This document shows positions 23,768 to 33,464 of a DNA stretch of 64,000 nucleotides, one piece after another. The stretch is from Desulfurivibrio sp. (lineage in GTDB: Bacteria; Desulfobacterota; Desulfobulbia; Desulfobulbales; SURF-16): NCBI GenBank assembly GCA_003605035.1, contig QZKJ01000086.1:1-64000 (forward strand). The letters are read 5' to 3'. The translations under genes and the position numbers were made by a program. Within the stretch, counting starts at the first letter, position 1. Each line of letters starts with the position of its first letter. The notes below the pieces were generated by a model that was not told the origin of the DNA, did no database searches, and saw only the letters and a program-made list of their open reading frames with translations.

Positions 23768-25588
23768 ATGAACTTCAGTTTCCGCAATTTTCTCATTCTG
23801 ATTCTGGTGGCAGTGGCTGTTCTCATCGCGATCGATTTCTGGAAGGCCGAAAAGAAACTTCCGGAAGTTGACTATTCAACCTTTGTCGCCCAGGTGAACG
23901 ATAAGGAGATCACCAAGGTGACCATAGAAGGGGGATTAATTGAAGTCACAGACAAATTTGACCGGCAGTATCAGACATTCGCGCCGGATATCGACACCAT
24001 GCTGGCAAAGCTCGAAAAACAGAACATAACTATTACCACCCGTCCCCTCAGGGGGACATCATCCCTGCTCTTCTCGCCGTTTACGCTGATCATTGTTCTG
24101 GGCGGGTGGATGTATTTTCTGATGCGGCAGCAGAAAGGCAGCGGATTTACCAAGAGTAACGCCATGATAACCCCGACCAAGAAACTCAACATCACCTTTG
24201 AGGATGTAGCGGGTATTCCCGAAGCCAAGGAAGAGCTGGTTGAAACCGTTGAATTTCTGAAAAGCCCCGGCAAATTTACCAAATTGGGGGGACATATCCC
24301 CAAAGGCGTACTTCTGCAGGGTCCTCCCGGAACAGGCAAGACGCTGCTGGCCAAGGCGATTGCCGGCGAAGCGGGTGTGCCATTCTACAGCATGAGCGGT
24401 TCCGATTTCGTGGAAATGTTCGTTGGCGTCGGCGCCTCAAGGGTGCGTAATCTTTTTGAACAGGCCAAAAAAAGCGCTCCCTGCATCATTTTCATAGATG
24501 AAATTGATGCAGTGGGAAGAAGCCGGGGAGCCGCTGGCGCCCAGGGCGGCCAGGACGAAAGGGAGCAGACCCTGAATGCCCTGCTGGTTGAGATGGATGG
24601 CTTCAAATCCGGTGAAACCGTGATCATCGTCGCCGCAACCAATCGGCCTGACGTGCTTGATCCGGCTCTGCTCCGACCCGGACGTTTTGACCGGCAGGTC
24701 AACATATTGCCCCCGGATATCAAAGGAAGAGAAAAAATACTCGCGGTGCATGCCAAAAAACTCATCATGGGCAAGGAAGTTACCCTGGAAAAGGTGGCCA
24801 AGAGCACCCCTGGCTTTACCGGCGCCGAGCTTGCCAATCTTATGAACGAATCCGCTTTGATGGCGGCCCGTAAAAACAAGAGTTTCATCGAAACCACCGA
24901 TATTGAAGAGGCAAAGGATAAAATACTCATGGGAGCCGAACGGAAAGGCATGGTCATCAGCGAACAGGAAAGAAAGGTGACGGCCTACCATGAGGCGGGA
25001 CATGCCATTGTTGCCGAACTCCTGCCGGATGCCGACCCGGTCCATAAAATAACCATTATCCCGCGAGGAAGGGCAATGGGCGTAACCCAGCAGGTCCCCC
25101 TGGACGACCGCCATTCCTATTCGCGGGAGTATCTGCGGTCCCGGATAATGACTTTGCTGGGCGGCAGGACCGCTGAAGAAATTATCTTTAACCAGTTTAC
25201 CACCGGGGCGAGCAGTGATCTGCAGTCTGCCACCGAGATTGCCACCAAGATGATTTGCGAGTGGGGCATGAGTGATCTGCTCGGGCCACGCGCCTATGTG
25301 GTGGCTGATCAAAGCTTTCTCCAGACAGGGACCGTGAAACGCTCCTACAGTGAAGAAACCGCACGGGCCATAGATATGGAAATCAATAAAATCATCGAAG
25401 ACTGCTACCAGGAAACCATGATCATCCTTGAAGGGAAAATAGCCTTTCTCCACAAACTTGCTGAAACACTGCTTTTGTCAGAAACCATTGATGCAGAAGA
25501 GGTTAATATTATTCTCAAAAGCAAGGAGATCAGCAGGCTGAACGAAGAGATGTTGCGTGGCAGACAACAGCGCACACGTCCAACATGA
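23768..25588 (+). CDS. ftsH: ATP-dependent zinc metalloprotease FtsH
   Basis: The 606-aa protein has GGAGG before the ATG. It has two membrane helices (about 6-23 and 100-120) around a short periplasmic domain, an AAA+ domain with Walker A GPPGTGKT (about 185), Walker [13 protein letters not shown] and the second region of homology [16 protein letters not shown], and a protease domain with zinc motif HEAGH near residue 408. It degrades membrane and short-lived cytosolic proteins. It is monocistronic here, between a terminator and a palindromic element. The length is close to normal for bacterial FtsH (about 610-650). Confidence 0.97.
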   Translation: MNFSFRNFLILILVAVAVLIAIDFWKAEKKLPEVDYSTFVAQVNDKEITKVTIEGGLIEVTDKFDRQYQTFAPDIDTMLAKLEKQNITITTRPLRGTSSLLFSPFTLIIVLGGWMYFLMRQQKGSGFTKSNAMITPTKKLNITFEDVAGIPEAKEELVETVEFLKSPGKFTKLGGHIPKGVLLQGPPGTGKTLLAKAIAGEAGVPFYSMSGSDFVEMFVGVGASRVRNLFEQAKKSAPCIIFIDEIDAVGRSRGAAGAQGGQDEREQTLNALLVEMDGFKSGETVIIVAATNRPDVLDPALLRPGRFDRQVNILPPDIKGREKILAVHAKKLIMGKEVTLEKVAKSTPGFTGAELANLMNESALMAARKNKSFIETTDIEEAKDKILMGAERKGMVISEQERKVTAYHEAGHAIVAELLPDADPVHKITIIPRGRAMGVTQQVPLDDRHSYSREYLRSRIMTLLGGRTAEEIIFNQFTTGASSDLQSATEIATKMICEWGMSDLLGPRAYVVADQSFLQTGTVKRSYSEETARAIDMEINKIIEDCYQETMIILEGKIAFLHKLAETLLLSETIDAEEVNIILKSKEISRLNEEMLRGRQQRTRPT

Positions 25589-25652
25589 TGCCACACATAT
25601 GTAGCTACATATGTGTGGCATGCAACACTTTCTGCCACACATATGTGTGGCA
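25589..25652. repeat. Two nested perfect palindromes directly after ftsH
   Basis: A perfect 32-bp palindrome (25589-25620; arms TGCCACACATATGTAG and its complement) starts at the base after the ftsH stop. Twelve bases later a perfect 20-bp palindrome with the same arms (TGCCACACATATGTGTGGCA, 25633-25652) follows. The pair is too symmetric for chance. They could form hairpins that end or stabilise the ftsH mRNA, but no T-run follows. Confidence 0.8.
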
Positions 25653-25750
25653 TACCCTCCCCGGAATTGAGCCATTATTCATTTTTATTATTTTTCTCCT
25701 TCCTCCTGACCTGCATTCTCATTTTTTCCTGCAACACCCCCGCCTTGTTT

Positions 25751-25766
25751 TGGCACTCTTTATGCT
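25751..25766 (+). promoter_or_regulatory. Sigma-54 promoter of the cytochrome-NrfD operon
   Basis: TGGCACT-CTTT-ATGCT has exact GG-N10-GC spacing and one mismatch in the -12 element (ATGCT for TTGCT). Start of transcription would be near 25777, giving a leader of about 98 nt before the 25875 start codon. Confidence 0.7.
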
Positions 25767-25874
25767 TAAGGCTTATTTAAAACGGTTTTCAGGCATAAGC
25801 CACATTCAAAATTATGGGGTCGAGTTTTTTTCTTGAGCCTGACTTTTTCATTCATTCTCAAAAGGAGAAAGGAA

Positions 25875-26396
25875 ATGGGTTTGAAAACAGGAAAACGTGT
25901 TAGCCTTGCTGCATTAATCGCCATGGCAGCACCATTGGTACTGCCGCTCAGTACCAATGGTGAGGTCTATGAGCTAAGCAGCCTTGCTAACCTATATGAG
26001 GGGGTCAGCTTTGATCATGACATGCATATTGAGGCGGTTCAAGAAAATTGTTCCCTGTGCCACCACCACACAGCAGGCACGGCGCCTGATGATCCAACAT
26101 GTATTCCCTGCCACAAAAACAGTCCGGAAGCTGATTCACCGGCATGCAGCAGTTGTCATCTCATCGAACCGTTCTCCTCTGCCAATCTGGCATTAAGCGA
26201 AAAAGATCCACAAATTCATCACAAAATGAAACCCGGGCTAAAAGCTGCTTTTCACCAGAACTGCATGGGTTGTCACCAGGAAACTGGAGGTCCCGTTGGT
26301 TGCCAGGATTGCCACGTCATGACCGAAAAGGGTGAGAAATATTACAATACCGGTCAATACGCCCCGAAACCACGCGAAGATGCTGGCCATCATTAA
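25875..26396 (+). CDS. Pentaheme c-type cytochrome of a quinol oxidoreductase complex
   Basis: ATG 25875 follows AAAGGAGAAAGGAA. The 173-aa product has an N-terminal signal or anchor helix (about 10-28) and five CXXCH motifs (CSLCH, CIPCH, CSSCH, CMGCH, CQDCH), plus HHH residues that may serve as distal ligands, in a cytochrome c3/c7-like spacing. It starts an operon with a TAT-type FeS protein and an NrfD-like membrane protein, the same three components as Geobacter CbcSTU-type complexes. It would take electrons from the FeS subunit on the outer face of the inner membrane. Confidence 0.88.
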   Translation: MGLKTGKRVSLAALIAMAAPLVLPLSTNGEVYELSSLANLYEGVSFDHDMHIEAVQENCSLCHHHTAGTAPDDPTCIPCHKNSPEADSPACSSCHLIEPFSSANLALSEKDPQIHHKMKPGLKAAFHQNCMGCHQETGGPVGCQDCHVMTEKGEKYYNTGQYAPKPREDAGHH

Positions 26397-26428
26397 AATG
26401 AAATTGATACTAATGCAGAGGTGAAAAT

Positions 26429-27355
26429 ATGAAAAAATTAGACAGGAGAAATTTCATCAAGGGAAGCCTGGCAGGAGGTATCGCAGCTGCCGCCGCCGGT
26501 AAAGCCAGGAAAGCCACGGCTGCCGGTGGTGATTTTGGCGGCTACCCGGACAGCATGGGAGTTCTGGTGGATTTGACCAAATGTGTTGGTTGCCGCACAT
26601 GTGAGGCAGCATGCAACAAGGAACAGGGCCTGCCTGAGCCGGACAAACCATTTGATGACTACAGCGTCTTCGATGAGCATCGCCATGGCGGATTGCCCCG
26701 ACGCACCACGGAAAAGGCTTATACTGTGGTAAACCGCTACAATATTGAAGGCCGTGAACACCCCCTTTTCAGGAAAGTCCAGTGTAATCACTGCAATGAA
26801 CCCGCCTGCCTTACCTCCTGTTTTGTCAACGCCTACACGAAAACTCCGGAAGGGGCGGTTATCTATAACGCCAAGGTATGCGTCGGCTGCCGGACATGCA
26901 TGATCGCCTGCCCATTCTATGTTCCGGCATACAGTTATTCCAGCGCGATCAACCCGGTCGTCAAGAAATGCATCATGTGCTACGACACCCGGCTTAAATT
27001 CGGGCGGCCGCCTGCCTGCGTTGAATCCTGCCCGCAGGGCGTGATGACCTTCGGCAAACGCAAGGACCTTATAGCCATTGCCCACGAAAAGATTGAGGCG
27101 ACCCCGGGTAAATACGTCAATCATCTTTATGGAGAACATGAAGTCGGCGGAACATCGTGGATGTATCTCTCGGATGTACCCTTTGAAGATATTGGGTTTG
27201 ACACCCACCTCGGCAAGGAACCGATTATCAGTTACGTCAAGGATTTTCTTGCCATCGTCCCAATGGTTCTCTGCATCTGGCCGGCGTTGTTCACCGGCTT
27301 TCATCTCCTGTCTACCAGGAAGCAGGCAAACAAAGAAGAGTCGACCAAGGCATAA
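26429..27355 (+). CDS. HybA/CbcT-like 4x[4Fe-4S] periplasmic ferredoxin subunit
   Basis: The 308-aa protein has a twin-arginine-like signal (LDRRNFIKGSLAGGIAAAAAG). Four Cys clusters for [4Fe-4S] centres follow: CVGCRTCEAAC (about 49), CNHCNEPACLTSC (about 113), CVGCRTCMIAC (about 151) and CIMCYDTR then CVESCP (about 178-200). A C-terminal membrane helix (about 275-297, VPMVLCIWPALFTGFHLL) anchors it, as in HybA. It should relay electrons between the NrfD-like quinone site and the pentaheme cytochrome. Confidence 0.92.
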   Translation: MKKLDRRNFIKGSLAGGIAAAAAGKARKATAAGGDFGGYPDSMGVLVDLTKCVGCRTCEAACNKEQGLPEPDKPFDDYSVFDEHRHGGLPRRTTEKAYTVVNRYNIEGREHPLFRKVQCNHCNEPACLTSCFVNAYTKTPEGAVIYNAKVCVGCRTCMIACPFYVPAYSYSSAINPVVKKCIMCYDTRLKFGRPPACVESCPQGVMTFGKRKDLIAIAHEKIEATPGKYVNHLYGEHEVGGTSWMYLSDVPFEDIGFDTHLGKEPIISYVKDFLAIVPMVLCIWPALFTGFHLLSTRKQANKEESTKA

Positions 27356-27367
27356 CAGGAGGAAAAA

Positions 27368-28624
27368 ATGAATAAATTAATAGCTGAAGGCTTCCAGCCC
27401 ATCGATACCCTGATAAAACCAAGCACCAACAACCCCTGGTCATTCAAAGATAAGCTGCTTCTCGGGTTAACTCCGCAGGAATACACCAAGCAACTTGTTC
27501 GCAATCCTTTTAACTGGATACTTGCCATTATTTATGCAGTCGGCATTCCAATACTTGTCGGACGTTTCATTTTCGGTCTCGGCTGGGCTACCCACAGCTC
27601 CTATGATTATCCATGGGGGCTCTTTCTTGGCTGGGGTCTGTTTGTCATGGTTCCCTTATCAGCTTCCGGTTTTATGCTGGGAACCACGGTAGAACTTTTC
27701 GGCAGAAAGGATTTCAAGCCGATTGAACGTCTCGGCCTGTTAAACGGACTGCTTGGCTACTTCTTTGCTGTTGTCTTTCTTGAGGTCGACCTCGGGCAGC
27801 CATGGCGCCTGGTATACCCGATGTTTGTTTCCCTCGGGCCTGCCGCGGTTCTCTTCCTGGTAGCCTGGCATGTTGCCACCTATCTCTCGGTGCAGATTGC
27901 CGAGCTGGTGCCGGCCACCAGCGAGTTGATGGGATGGGTGAAACCTAAAAAATTCATCAAAAGTATTGTCCTGGGTCTCACCGTTGCGGGAATCATCCTC
28001 TCCACCCTGCATCAGGGCGCTCTGGGAGCCCTCTTTACCTATGCGCCCGGCAAGGTTCATCCCCTCTGGTTTTCGGCGGCCTTCCAATGGTTTCATTTTT
28101 TCTGCTCTTCCATTTTCGGCGGGCTTTCCATGCTGATTGTGGTAAGCACCCTCAGTAAATGGTTCCTGCAGTGGCGCTGCGATGCCAATTTCACCAAAAA
28201 TCTCGACAAACTTACTCTGGGAATCGCCAAGGGTTGTTCACTGGCCCTCATCACCTACCTTGTCATCAAACTGGTTGCCCTGGCCCATGATAATGAGTGG
28301 GGATATCTGCTTTCCGGCTGGGGCCAGCTGTATATCTTTGAAATGACAGCGGGGGTGATCCTGCCGCTTGTTTTCTTTACCATGGCCATCCGGACGAACA
28401 GGGCCGGACTCGCCCGTTTCGCCGCCTTTGTCGCGGTATTCGGCATCGCGTTAAACAGATTAAATACCGTTTTGATAACCTTCAATTGGCATCTTTATCA
28501 GGAGATTCCTCACTGGCGTGAGTTTGTTATCGCCGTAACCGTGTATGCCACCTATATTGTGGTTTACCGGGCAGTACTGTATCGTCTGCCGATTCTTTAT
28601 ACCTGGCAGGGGGATTCCAAATAA
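27368..28624 (+). CDS. NrfD/HybB-like membrane subunit, quinone-binding
   Basis: The 418-aa polytopic protein has about ten hydrophobic helices and HybB/NrfD-type motifs (WATHSSYDYPWGLFLGWGLF near residue 75; DLGQPWRL near 143; STLHQGALGALF near 215). NrfD subunits exchange electrons and protons with menaquinone. It follows the FeS gene by 12 nt. With the two upstream genes it makes a likely Cbc4-type menaquinol:cytochrome oxidoreductase, feeding the multiheme proteins further along. Confidence 0.92.
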   Translation: MNKLIAEGFQPIDTLIKPSTNNPWSFKDKLLLGLTPQEYTKQLVRNPFNWILAIIYAVGIPILVGRFIFGLGWATHSSYDYPWGLFLGWGLFVMVPLSASGFMLGTTVELFGRKDFKPIERLGLLNGLLGYFFAVVFLEVDLGQPWRLVYPMFVSLGPAAVLFLVAWHVATYLSVQIAELVPATSELMGWVKPKKFIKSIVLGLTVAGIILSTLHQGALGALFTYAPGKVHPLWFSAAFQWFHFFCSSIFGGLSMLIVVSTLSKWFLQWRCDANFTKNLDKLTLGIAKGCSLALITYLVIKLVALAHDNEWGYLLSGWGQLYIFEMTAGVILPLVFFTMAIRTNRAGLARFAAFVAVFGIALNRLNTVLITFNWHLYQEIPHWREFVIAVTVYATYIVVYRAVLYRLPILYTWQGDSK

Positions 28625-28777
28625 ACACGATCGTCTTCAAGTGTAACAGCGCAATACGGTCAACTGCCTAAGGGGTCATAACGAAAGTGGTTAAAGATAG
28701 AATGATAATTTCGTAACGGCCCCTCAATATAACAAAGCGGGGAGGCACATGCCTCCCCTGCCCTCTCAAGGCTGAAA

Positions 28778-30634
28778 ATGACTCTTCCTCTCAAATCAAC
28801 CATCTATGCGATTTACCTTGCAGTCTTTGCCGCCTTGGTAATCCTGCTCAGCCAGGGAGTCCGTCAGTATCAGCTCTATCAGGAACATGAAGCCATCATC
28901 TCCCAGACCGAAAGTCTGATCTTCCAATTCTCCATTATCCGCGAACATGTTTCGGAGGCCCTCCTGGATGACCAGCAATCGAAACTTTCCGGACTCTCTG
29001 CGGAAATGGAAAAACTCAACAGCAATCTGACCACCATTCTGAGCGAAAAAAACATCGGTGATGAGTATAAACTGCCTTTTTTAAACAGCATTGATCTGCC
29101 CGGCATCATCCTACTGTTGCGCAAAATTGAATCCGGAACCGACGAAATAGAAAATAAACGAAATCTGAACAGCGAGATGCGCACCCTGGGTGAAAGGCTC
29201 ATCCTCTTTGACCGGGTCCTGGTCAATAATTCCAAAAAGAAGCTGATCGGCTTTCAGAACATTATCATTGGCTCAGCCACTGTTGTCGTCTTTTTGCTGG
29301 TGACGGTCCTGGCCCTTTTTCACCGGCAGTTGATTGTTCCTTTGCTGCAAATTATCAGCGAAAGCAGTGACGCTGCTTTTGCCCAGCAAAGCACCATTGA
29401 AGTAAAAAGTGCTTCCAAGGACTTGACCCGGTTAACCGGCTCCATTGTCGAGCTGCTTGGGCAACGCCATGACCTGCAGAGGCAATTGCATAACTTTCGC
29501 CAAACATTCTTTGAACTTATCACTTCACTGAAAGGCTTTGTCGTTGTCCTCGCCCCTGATGGGAAAATAATTGAAGTAACTGACAATATTGCCCGACAAT
29601 GCGGATTCAGACCGGAGGAATTGTCCGGCAGGCAATGGCGTGATCTTTTCATCATGCCGCCCGGTGAAACTGGCAAAGAAATATCCGCTCAGCAATTCAT
29701 CGAAAATTTGACCGCCACAAATCAGACTCTGCCTATGTCACTGGCGACAAAAGACCAGAGTTCCCCTTCTCACGTCCGCTGCAGCTTCAGCAAATATGCC
29801 GGGATGGAAAACAGTGAATCATATCAAATATACTGCCTGGGGATTGATCTGTCTGAAGAGCAGGCTATGATAAAAAATCTGGAACAGTGCCTTGCCGCTG
29901 AAAAAAATAAAAAGGCGGAAATGGTGCGCGTCTCCCATCTGGCGGTACTGGGAGAACTGTCCACCGGGGTTGCCCATGAGGTCAGCAATCTCAGCAACGG
30001 CATCATTAATTACGCCCAGGTTCTTGCTGATGCTGCCTGCGACCCTGATTTTGAAATTGAACGGGACAAACTCTTCAAGAAGATTATTGTGGAGGGAGAA
30101 AAAATAGCCGGACTGGCCAAAAACCTGCTCGCCTACGGACAGGATGATGCGCAGTCAAAAGAACTTGCCCCGATCGAAGATGTTCTGCAGAACTCCCTCA
30201 ATCTCATGAGTCACTATTTCAGAATTGACGGGACCACGGTTGAAACAAACTTTAATACCAGCATGCCCTATAGAACCAACGGGCGGCAGATGCAGCAGGT
30301 CTTTCTCAGCATCCTCAACAATGCGCGGCGGGCGCTCAACGAACGCTATCCGCAAAAGGCCGAGAACAAAATCATCAGGATCAGCACCAGTGAAGTTGAA
30401 AAAAACGGGAAAAAGTTGATCCGCCTGATTTTTACCGATTTCGGCATCGGCATAGCAGCGGAGAATTTAAAAAAGGTTTTCGAACCTTCATTTTCCACGA
30501 AACCCGCCTCAGAGGGAGTCGGTCTGGGGCTGACCGTCAGCCGTGAACTCATTGCCCAGCACCATGGCGAAATAAATCTGGAAAGCCAGCCGAATGATCA
30601 TACAACTGTAACGGTGGAACTGCCGGTTATTTAA
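28778..30634 (+). CDS. Membrane sensor histidine kinase with PAS domain
   Basis: The 618-aa protein has a membrane helix (about 8-26), an extracellular helical region (about 30-165), a second membrane helix (about 167-190), a HAMP-like linker, PAS (about 250-360), HisKA and HATPase_c (DFGIG, then VGLGLTVSRE). The H-box reads GVAHEVSNLSNGIINYAQ, so the histidine is kept but the usual NNP is altered. It is clearly related to the tandem kinases at 17983 and 20037. It has no regulator next to it. Its 3' end overlaps the convergent propeller gene by 8 nt. Confidence 0.88.
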   Translation: MTLPLKSTIYAIYLAVFAALVILLSQGVRQYQLYQEHEAIISQTESLIFQFSIIREHVSEALLDDQQSKLSGLSAEMEKLNSNLTTILSEKNIGDEYKLPFLNSIDLPGIILLLRKIESGTDEIENKRNLNSEMRTLGERLILFDRVLVNNSKKKLIGFQNIIIGSATVVVFLLVTVLALFHRQLIVPLLQIISESSDAAFAQQSTIEVKSASKDLTRLTGSIVELLGQRHDLQRQLHNFRQTFFELITSLKGFVVVLAPDGKIIEVTDNIARQCGFRPEELSGRQWRDLFIMPPGETGKEISAQQFIENLTATNQTLPMSLATKDQSSPSHVRCSFSKYAGMENSESYQIYCLGIDLSEEQAMIKNLEQCLAAEKNKKAEMVRVSHLAVLGELSTGVAHEVSNLSNGIINYAQVLADAACDPDFEIERDKLFKKIIVEGEKIAGLAKNLLAYGQDDAQSKELAPIEDVLQNSLNLMSHYFRIDGTTVETNFNTSMPYRTNGRQMQQVFLSILNNARRALNERYPQKAENKIIRISTSEVEKNGKKLIRLIFTDFGIGIAAENLKKVFEPSFSTKPASEGVGLGLTVSRELIAQHHGEINLESQPNDHTTVTVELPVI

Positions 30635-32072
30635 CCACGATAAATGAGTCCGGGGCGGCGCCGAGTTCAATCCAGGCGGCAACCTTGTTTGATGAAAGGT
30701 CAATCACCGCGACCCCTCCTTTCTGCTCATCACCCACATAAAGCCATTGATGGATGAGGGAGACATCCATTTCAAATGGCTTCCCCCCCACCTGGATAGC
30801 CCGGGAGACGTTCAACTGGCCGGGTCTCAGCAATGAAACAGTACCTGAGCCGGCGTTCGAAATATAAATATGACTGTTACCGAAGGCAAGCCGTCTGGGT
30901 TTGAGGCCCACATTAATACGAAAGTTGCTCCTGCCGCCGGGAAGCTCAAAAGCCGACACCGCATTACTGGAACTCTCCGCCACAAATAGGTAGTTATCCC
31001 GCGCCAGCATACCATCAGGTGTTCCGCCTGTATCGACCGTATTAACGATCGCCAGGGAGGTCGCGTCGATGAAATATATTTTCTGGGCATAGGCGCAGGA
31101 GATGGCAAGCAGATTCCTGTCCTCAAGATAGAGCATGTATTTTGGCCGTGAGCCGATGCGGATCTGCCCGTCAACCGTACCGTTCTGCAGATCGAGACGA
31201 AGCAGATTATTCCCCATCTCATCAAGGAGAAAGGCCTTCTTCCCATCCGAACTGACGGTCATATAGGTTGATTTCACCGAAAGAGGTATCCTGATCTGAT
31301 CGATTTTGCGATTTGAGGTCAGCTCAAAAATCTTGACGGCCGAGTCTTTCGGGGCAAGAATGAAGAGTCGATTTTCAGCCTGGTTTGCCACCAGGGTGGT
31401 CGGTTTGCCGCTGATGCCCAGGGAACCGCAAACCATATTCTGATCGGTTCTGACTATGTAAACGGTATCAAGTTCCGGACAGGAGACATAGGCCAGATCA
31501 GTCACCAGGGGAATACTCTGCAGGGAGACCGTCATTTTCGGACTGATTACGGCAGTTCCCTGCATGGAACCGGCAGTATCCCACGTCAGGAAAAGAGAGG
31601 TGCTGTCTTCTTTGGCAAGGTTGAGTTCCGCCGGGAAATTAATTTCAACAAGCGGTTTATCGACCGACAGAAAAATCATTTCCCCGTCACGGTCAAGGGC
31701 CGCCTTTTCAACGGTAAATCTGATGCTCTGATAGCGGCCTGCCGGAACCCCGCCTCTGCCGGCAAGAATTTGTCCGTTGGCCCCCACATCCTTGCGTTGA
31801 ATTTCTTCTCTGGCCGTGGTGAGCGGAAACCAGGTATTATGTGAGCCAACCTCAAGATTACTGATTTTCAGCCACAGATTAGGACCTTCAGGCTCTTGCA
31901 ATCGCAGGAAGACCGACAGCCTCGCATCACCGCTGCTTTCCTGAAGAAACGCGCGGGAAACTGACCCCCCGCTTGCCGCCCCACCCTGCTGGCAACCGGC
32001 GAGAAAAATAACCCCACAGAGCAGAACAAGCAAATTTACGACAGCATGCAATCCAGCCAATCGAGCTTTCAT
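30627..32072 (-). CDS. Beta-propeller lipoprotein (YVTN/NHL-type repeats)
   Basis: The 481-aa protein has a lipoprotein signal with lipobox FLAGC (about 23-27), an N-terminal beta-sandwich region (about 45-190), then six or seven propeller blades (about 195-480) such as AENRLFILAPKDSAVKIFEL and SSNAVSAFELPGG. Propeller proteins commonly accompany extracellular cytochromes and could bind or dock them. It lies 280 bp after the OmcS-like gene and may belong to the same transcript or to one reading past the hairpin at 32161. Confidence 0.85.
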   Translation of the reverse strand: MKARLAGLHAVVNLLVLLCGVIFLAGCQQGGAASGGSVSRAFLQESSGDARLSVFLRLQEPEGPNLWLKISNLEVGSHNTWFPLTTAREEIQRKDVGANGQILAGRGGVPAGRYQSIRFTVEKAALDRDGEMIFLSVDKPLVEINFPAELNLAKEDSTSLFLTWDTAGSMQGTAVISPKMTVSLQSIPLVTDLAYVSCPELDTVYIVRTDQNMVCGSLGISGKPTTLVANQAENRLFILAPKDSAVKIFELTSNRKIDQIRIPLSVKSTYMTVSSDGKKAFLLDEMGNNLLRLDLQNGTVDGQIRIGSRPKYMLYLEDRNLLAISCAYAQKIYFIDATSLAIVNTVDTGGTPDGMLARDNYLFVAESSSNAVSAFELPGGRSNFRINVGLKPRRLAFGNSHIYISNAGSGTVSLLRPGQLNVSRAIQVGGKPFEMDVSLIHQWLYVGDEQKGGVAVIDLSSNKVAAWIELGAAPDSFIVVK

Positions 32073-32160
32073 AATGAATAATCCTGCTTAGTTATTAATC
32101 GGGAAACAATCTGTCAGTTTTGACAATGGTCTCGCAAAAAAAAACCGCGCGCCCACTCCC

Positions 32161-32188
32161 GTGTCGATAATCCCCTGATTATCGACAC
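32161..32188. terminator. Strong hairpin after the large cytochrome operon
   Basis: GTGTCGATAATC and GATTATCGACAC form a perfect 12-bp stem with loop CCCT. It lies 160 bp downstream of the OmcS-like gene stop (minus strand) and 90 bp before the lipoprotein gene. There is no T-run on the minus side, so it may be an attenuator or an mRNA-stabilising stem. Confidence 0.5.
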
Positions 32189-32351
32189 GAGCATCCGGTG
32201 CCGGATCTTTTTGCGAAACAATGACAATCTGATGAGCGGTCAGTCTTTTTTCTCCACAGAGTACCCGGGGATCACAGAGAAATATTTTTATTACAGACAG
32301 TTAGCTCGGGGGACTCTATGCGCGCGGCAATTTTCAGCTGTCCGGAGTCCA

Positions 32352-33452
32352 TCAATCCTTGGTTGTATGGCAAACAGCGCAACCGTTATAGCCGGCGCCG
32401 GGCCACGATTTATAATCCCAGCGTAAAATGGCCGGATACGGCGTACCATGGGCGCGATGACAGGAAAGACACATGACAATGGCATCATCGGCTGTTGTAT
32501 AAACAGTACTGTTTATTGCCGCCGTTTTACTCGCTGTGGCCACCGGCGAGATCACGCTGTAGACGTTATTGGCTCCTGAACCGCCGTTATAGGCCGCATA
32601 TTCAGTCGTCGTAGCGGCTCTGCCCATATCAAAATCGGTGGGATGCCGCAGCCAGACCCCACTGCCAAAGGTGCCGGCAGCAATCTTGCCTGATCCCTGG
32701 TGAAAGTCACCATGACATTTGCCGCAGAGACTGCTGATGGTGCTGACATCATTCTGCGTCTCCAGGGTTCGATCAATGCCGTAATATTTGTTATGCTGAT
32801 TGCTTGCCGGCTGGAATTCATACTTCTTATCTTCCAAACCCTGCACGGAGTAGAGAAAACGATAGCTTTTGGCCAAGGTCGACCCGTCCTTCCAGCTGTC
32901 CATGTCATTGGCATGATGGGAGCGCCGCATAGCCTGGATTTGACTGCTTACCGTACGGTCCCCATGACACCCGTAGGTTCCGGCGCAGGTGAGTTGTGTA
33001 GTCAGATCAGCCCCCCCGGGCGGCAGGTTGCCGTGCCGCACATCCGGGCTGGTGATACCTTTGACATTATGCCCGGTTGCCTCCTGGCCGCTGCTCACCC
33101 AGTAGAAATTACCGCCGGCCAGGGTGGTGGTGGTGCCCTCCGTGCCGGTGCTGTCGTAAGTTGGAGGACTGGTCCGCAGGACATAGGGCGTGACAATCCG
33201 GTCATTAACGAGACTATTGCTTCCCTGATGGCAGCCGATACAGTCGGTATTGAGCAAGGCCTCATTGGGTGTAGATGATAAATCCATAGAACCATCCACC
33301 ATATCCAGCACACGCGCAACAGCGGCGCCACCCTGGCTGTTATGCATGGTATGACAATTGCCGCATTGCCCCGTAACCTTGGCATCGCACACCAGTGGAA
33401 ACAGGAGCAAAGGCAGCGTAACCAGTACCTTGACACCTTTTGTTGTCTTCAT
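32352..33452 (-). CDS. OmcS-like multiheme cytochrome c (1)
   Basis: ATG 33452 has AAGGGG at good spacing; 366 aa with a signal peptide. It has five CXXCH motifs (CGNCH, CIGCH, CGKCH, CLSCH, CAVCH) and a sixth heme-like motif with wide spacing, C-AGTYG-CH. Motif order and surrounding words (CGNCHTMHNSQGG, a GHN segment, LRHP, CLSCHRAHG, final CxxCHTTKD) match the layout of Geobacter OmcS, the hexaheme subunit of extracellular cytochrome nanowires. It ends the long minus-strand operon, just after an NHL propeller. It is likely an extracellular, possibly filament-forming, electron carrier. Confidence 0.82.
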   Translation of the reverse strand: MKTTKGVKVLVTLPLLLFPLVCDAKVTGQCGNCHTMHNSQGGAAVARVLDMVDGSMDLSSTPNEALLNTDCIGCHQGSNSLVNDRIVTPYVLRTSPPTYDSTGTEGTTTTLAGGNFYWVSSGQEATGHNVKGITSPDVRHGNLPPGGADLTTQLTCAGTYGCHGDRTVSSQIQAMRRSHHANDMDSWKDGSTLAKSYRFLYSVQGLEDKKYEFQPASNQHNKYYGIDRTLETQNDVSTISSLCGKCHGDFHQGSGKIAAGTFGSGVWLRHPTDFDMGRAATTTEYAAYNGGSGANNVYSVISPVATASKTAAINSTVYTTADDAIVMCLSCHRAHGTPYPAILRWDYKSWPGAGYNGCAVCHTTKD

Positions 33453-33464
33453 GGTCACCCCTTT

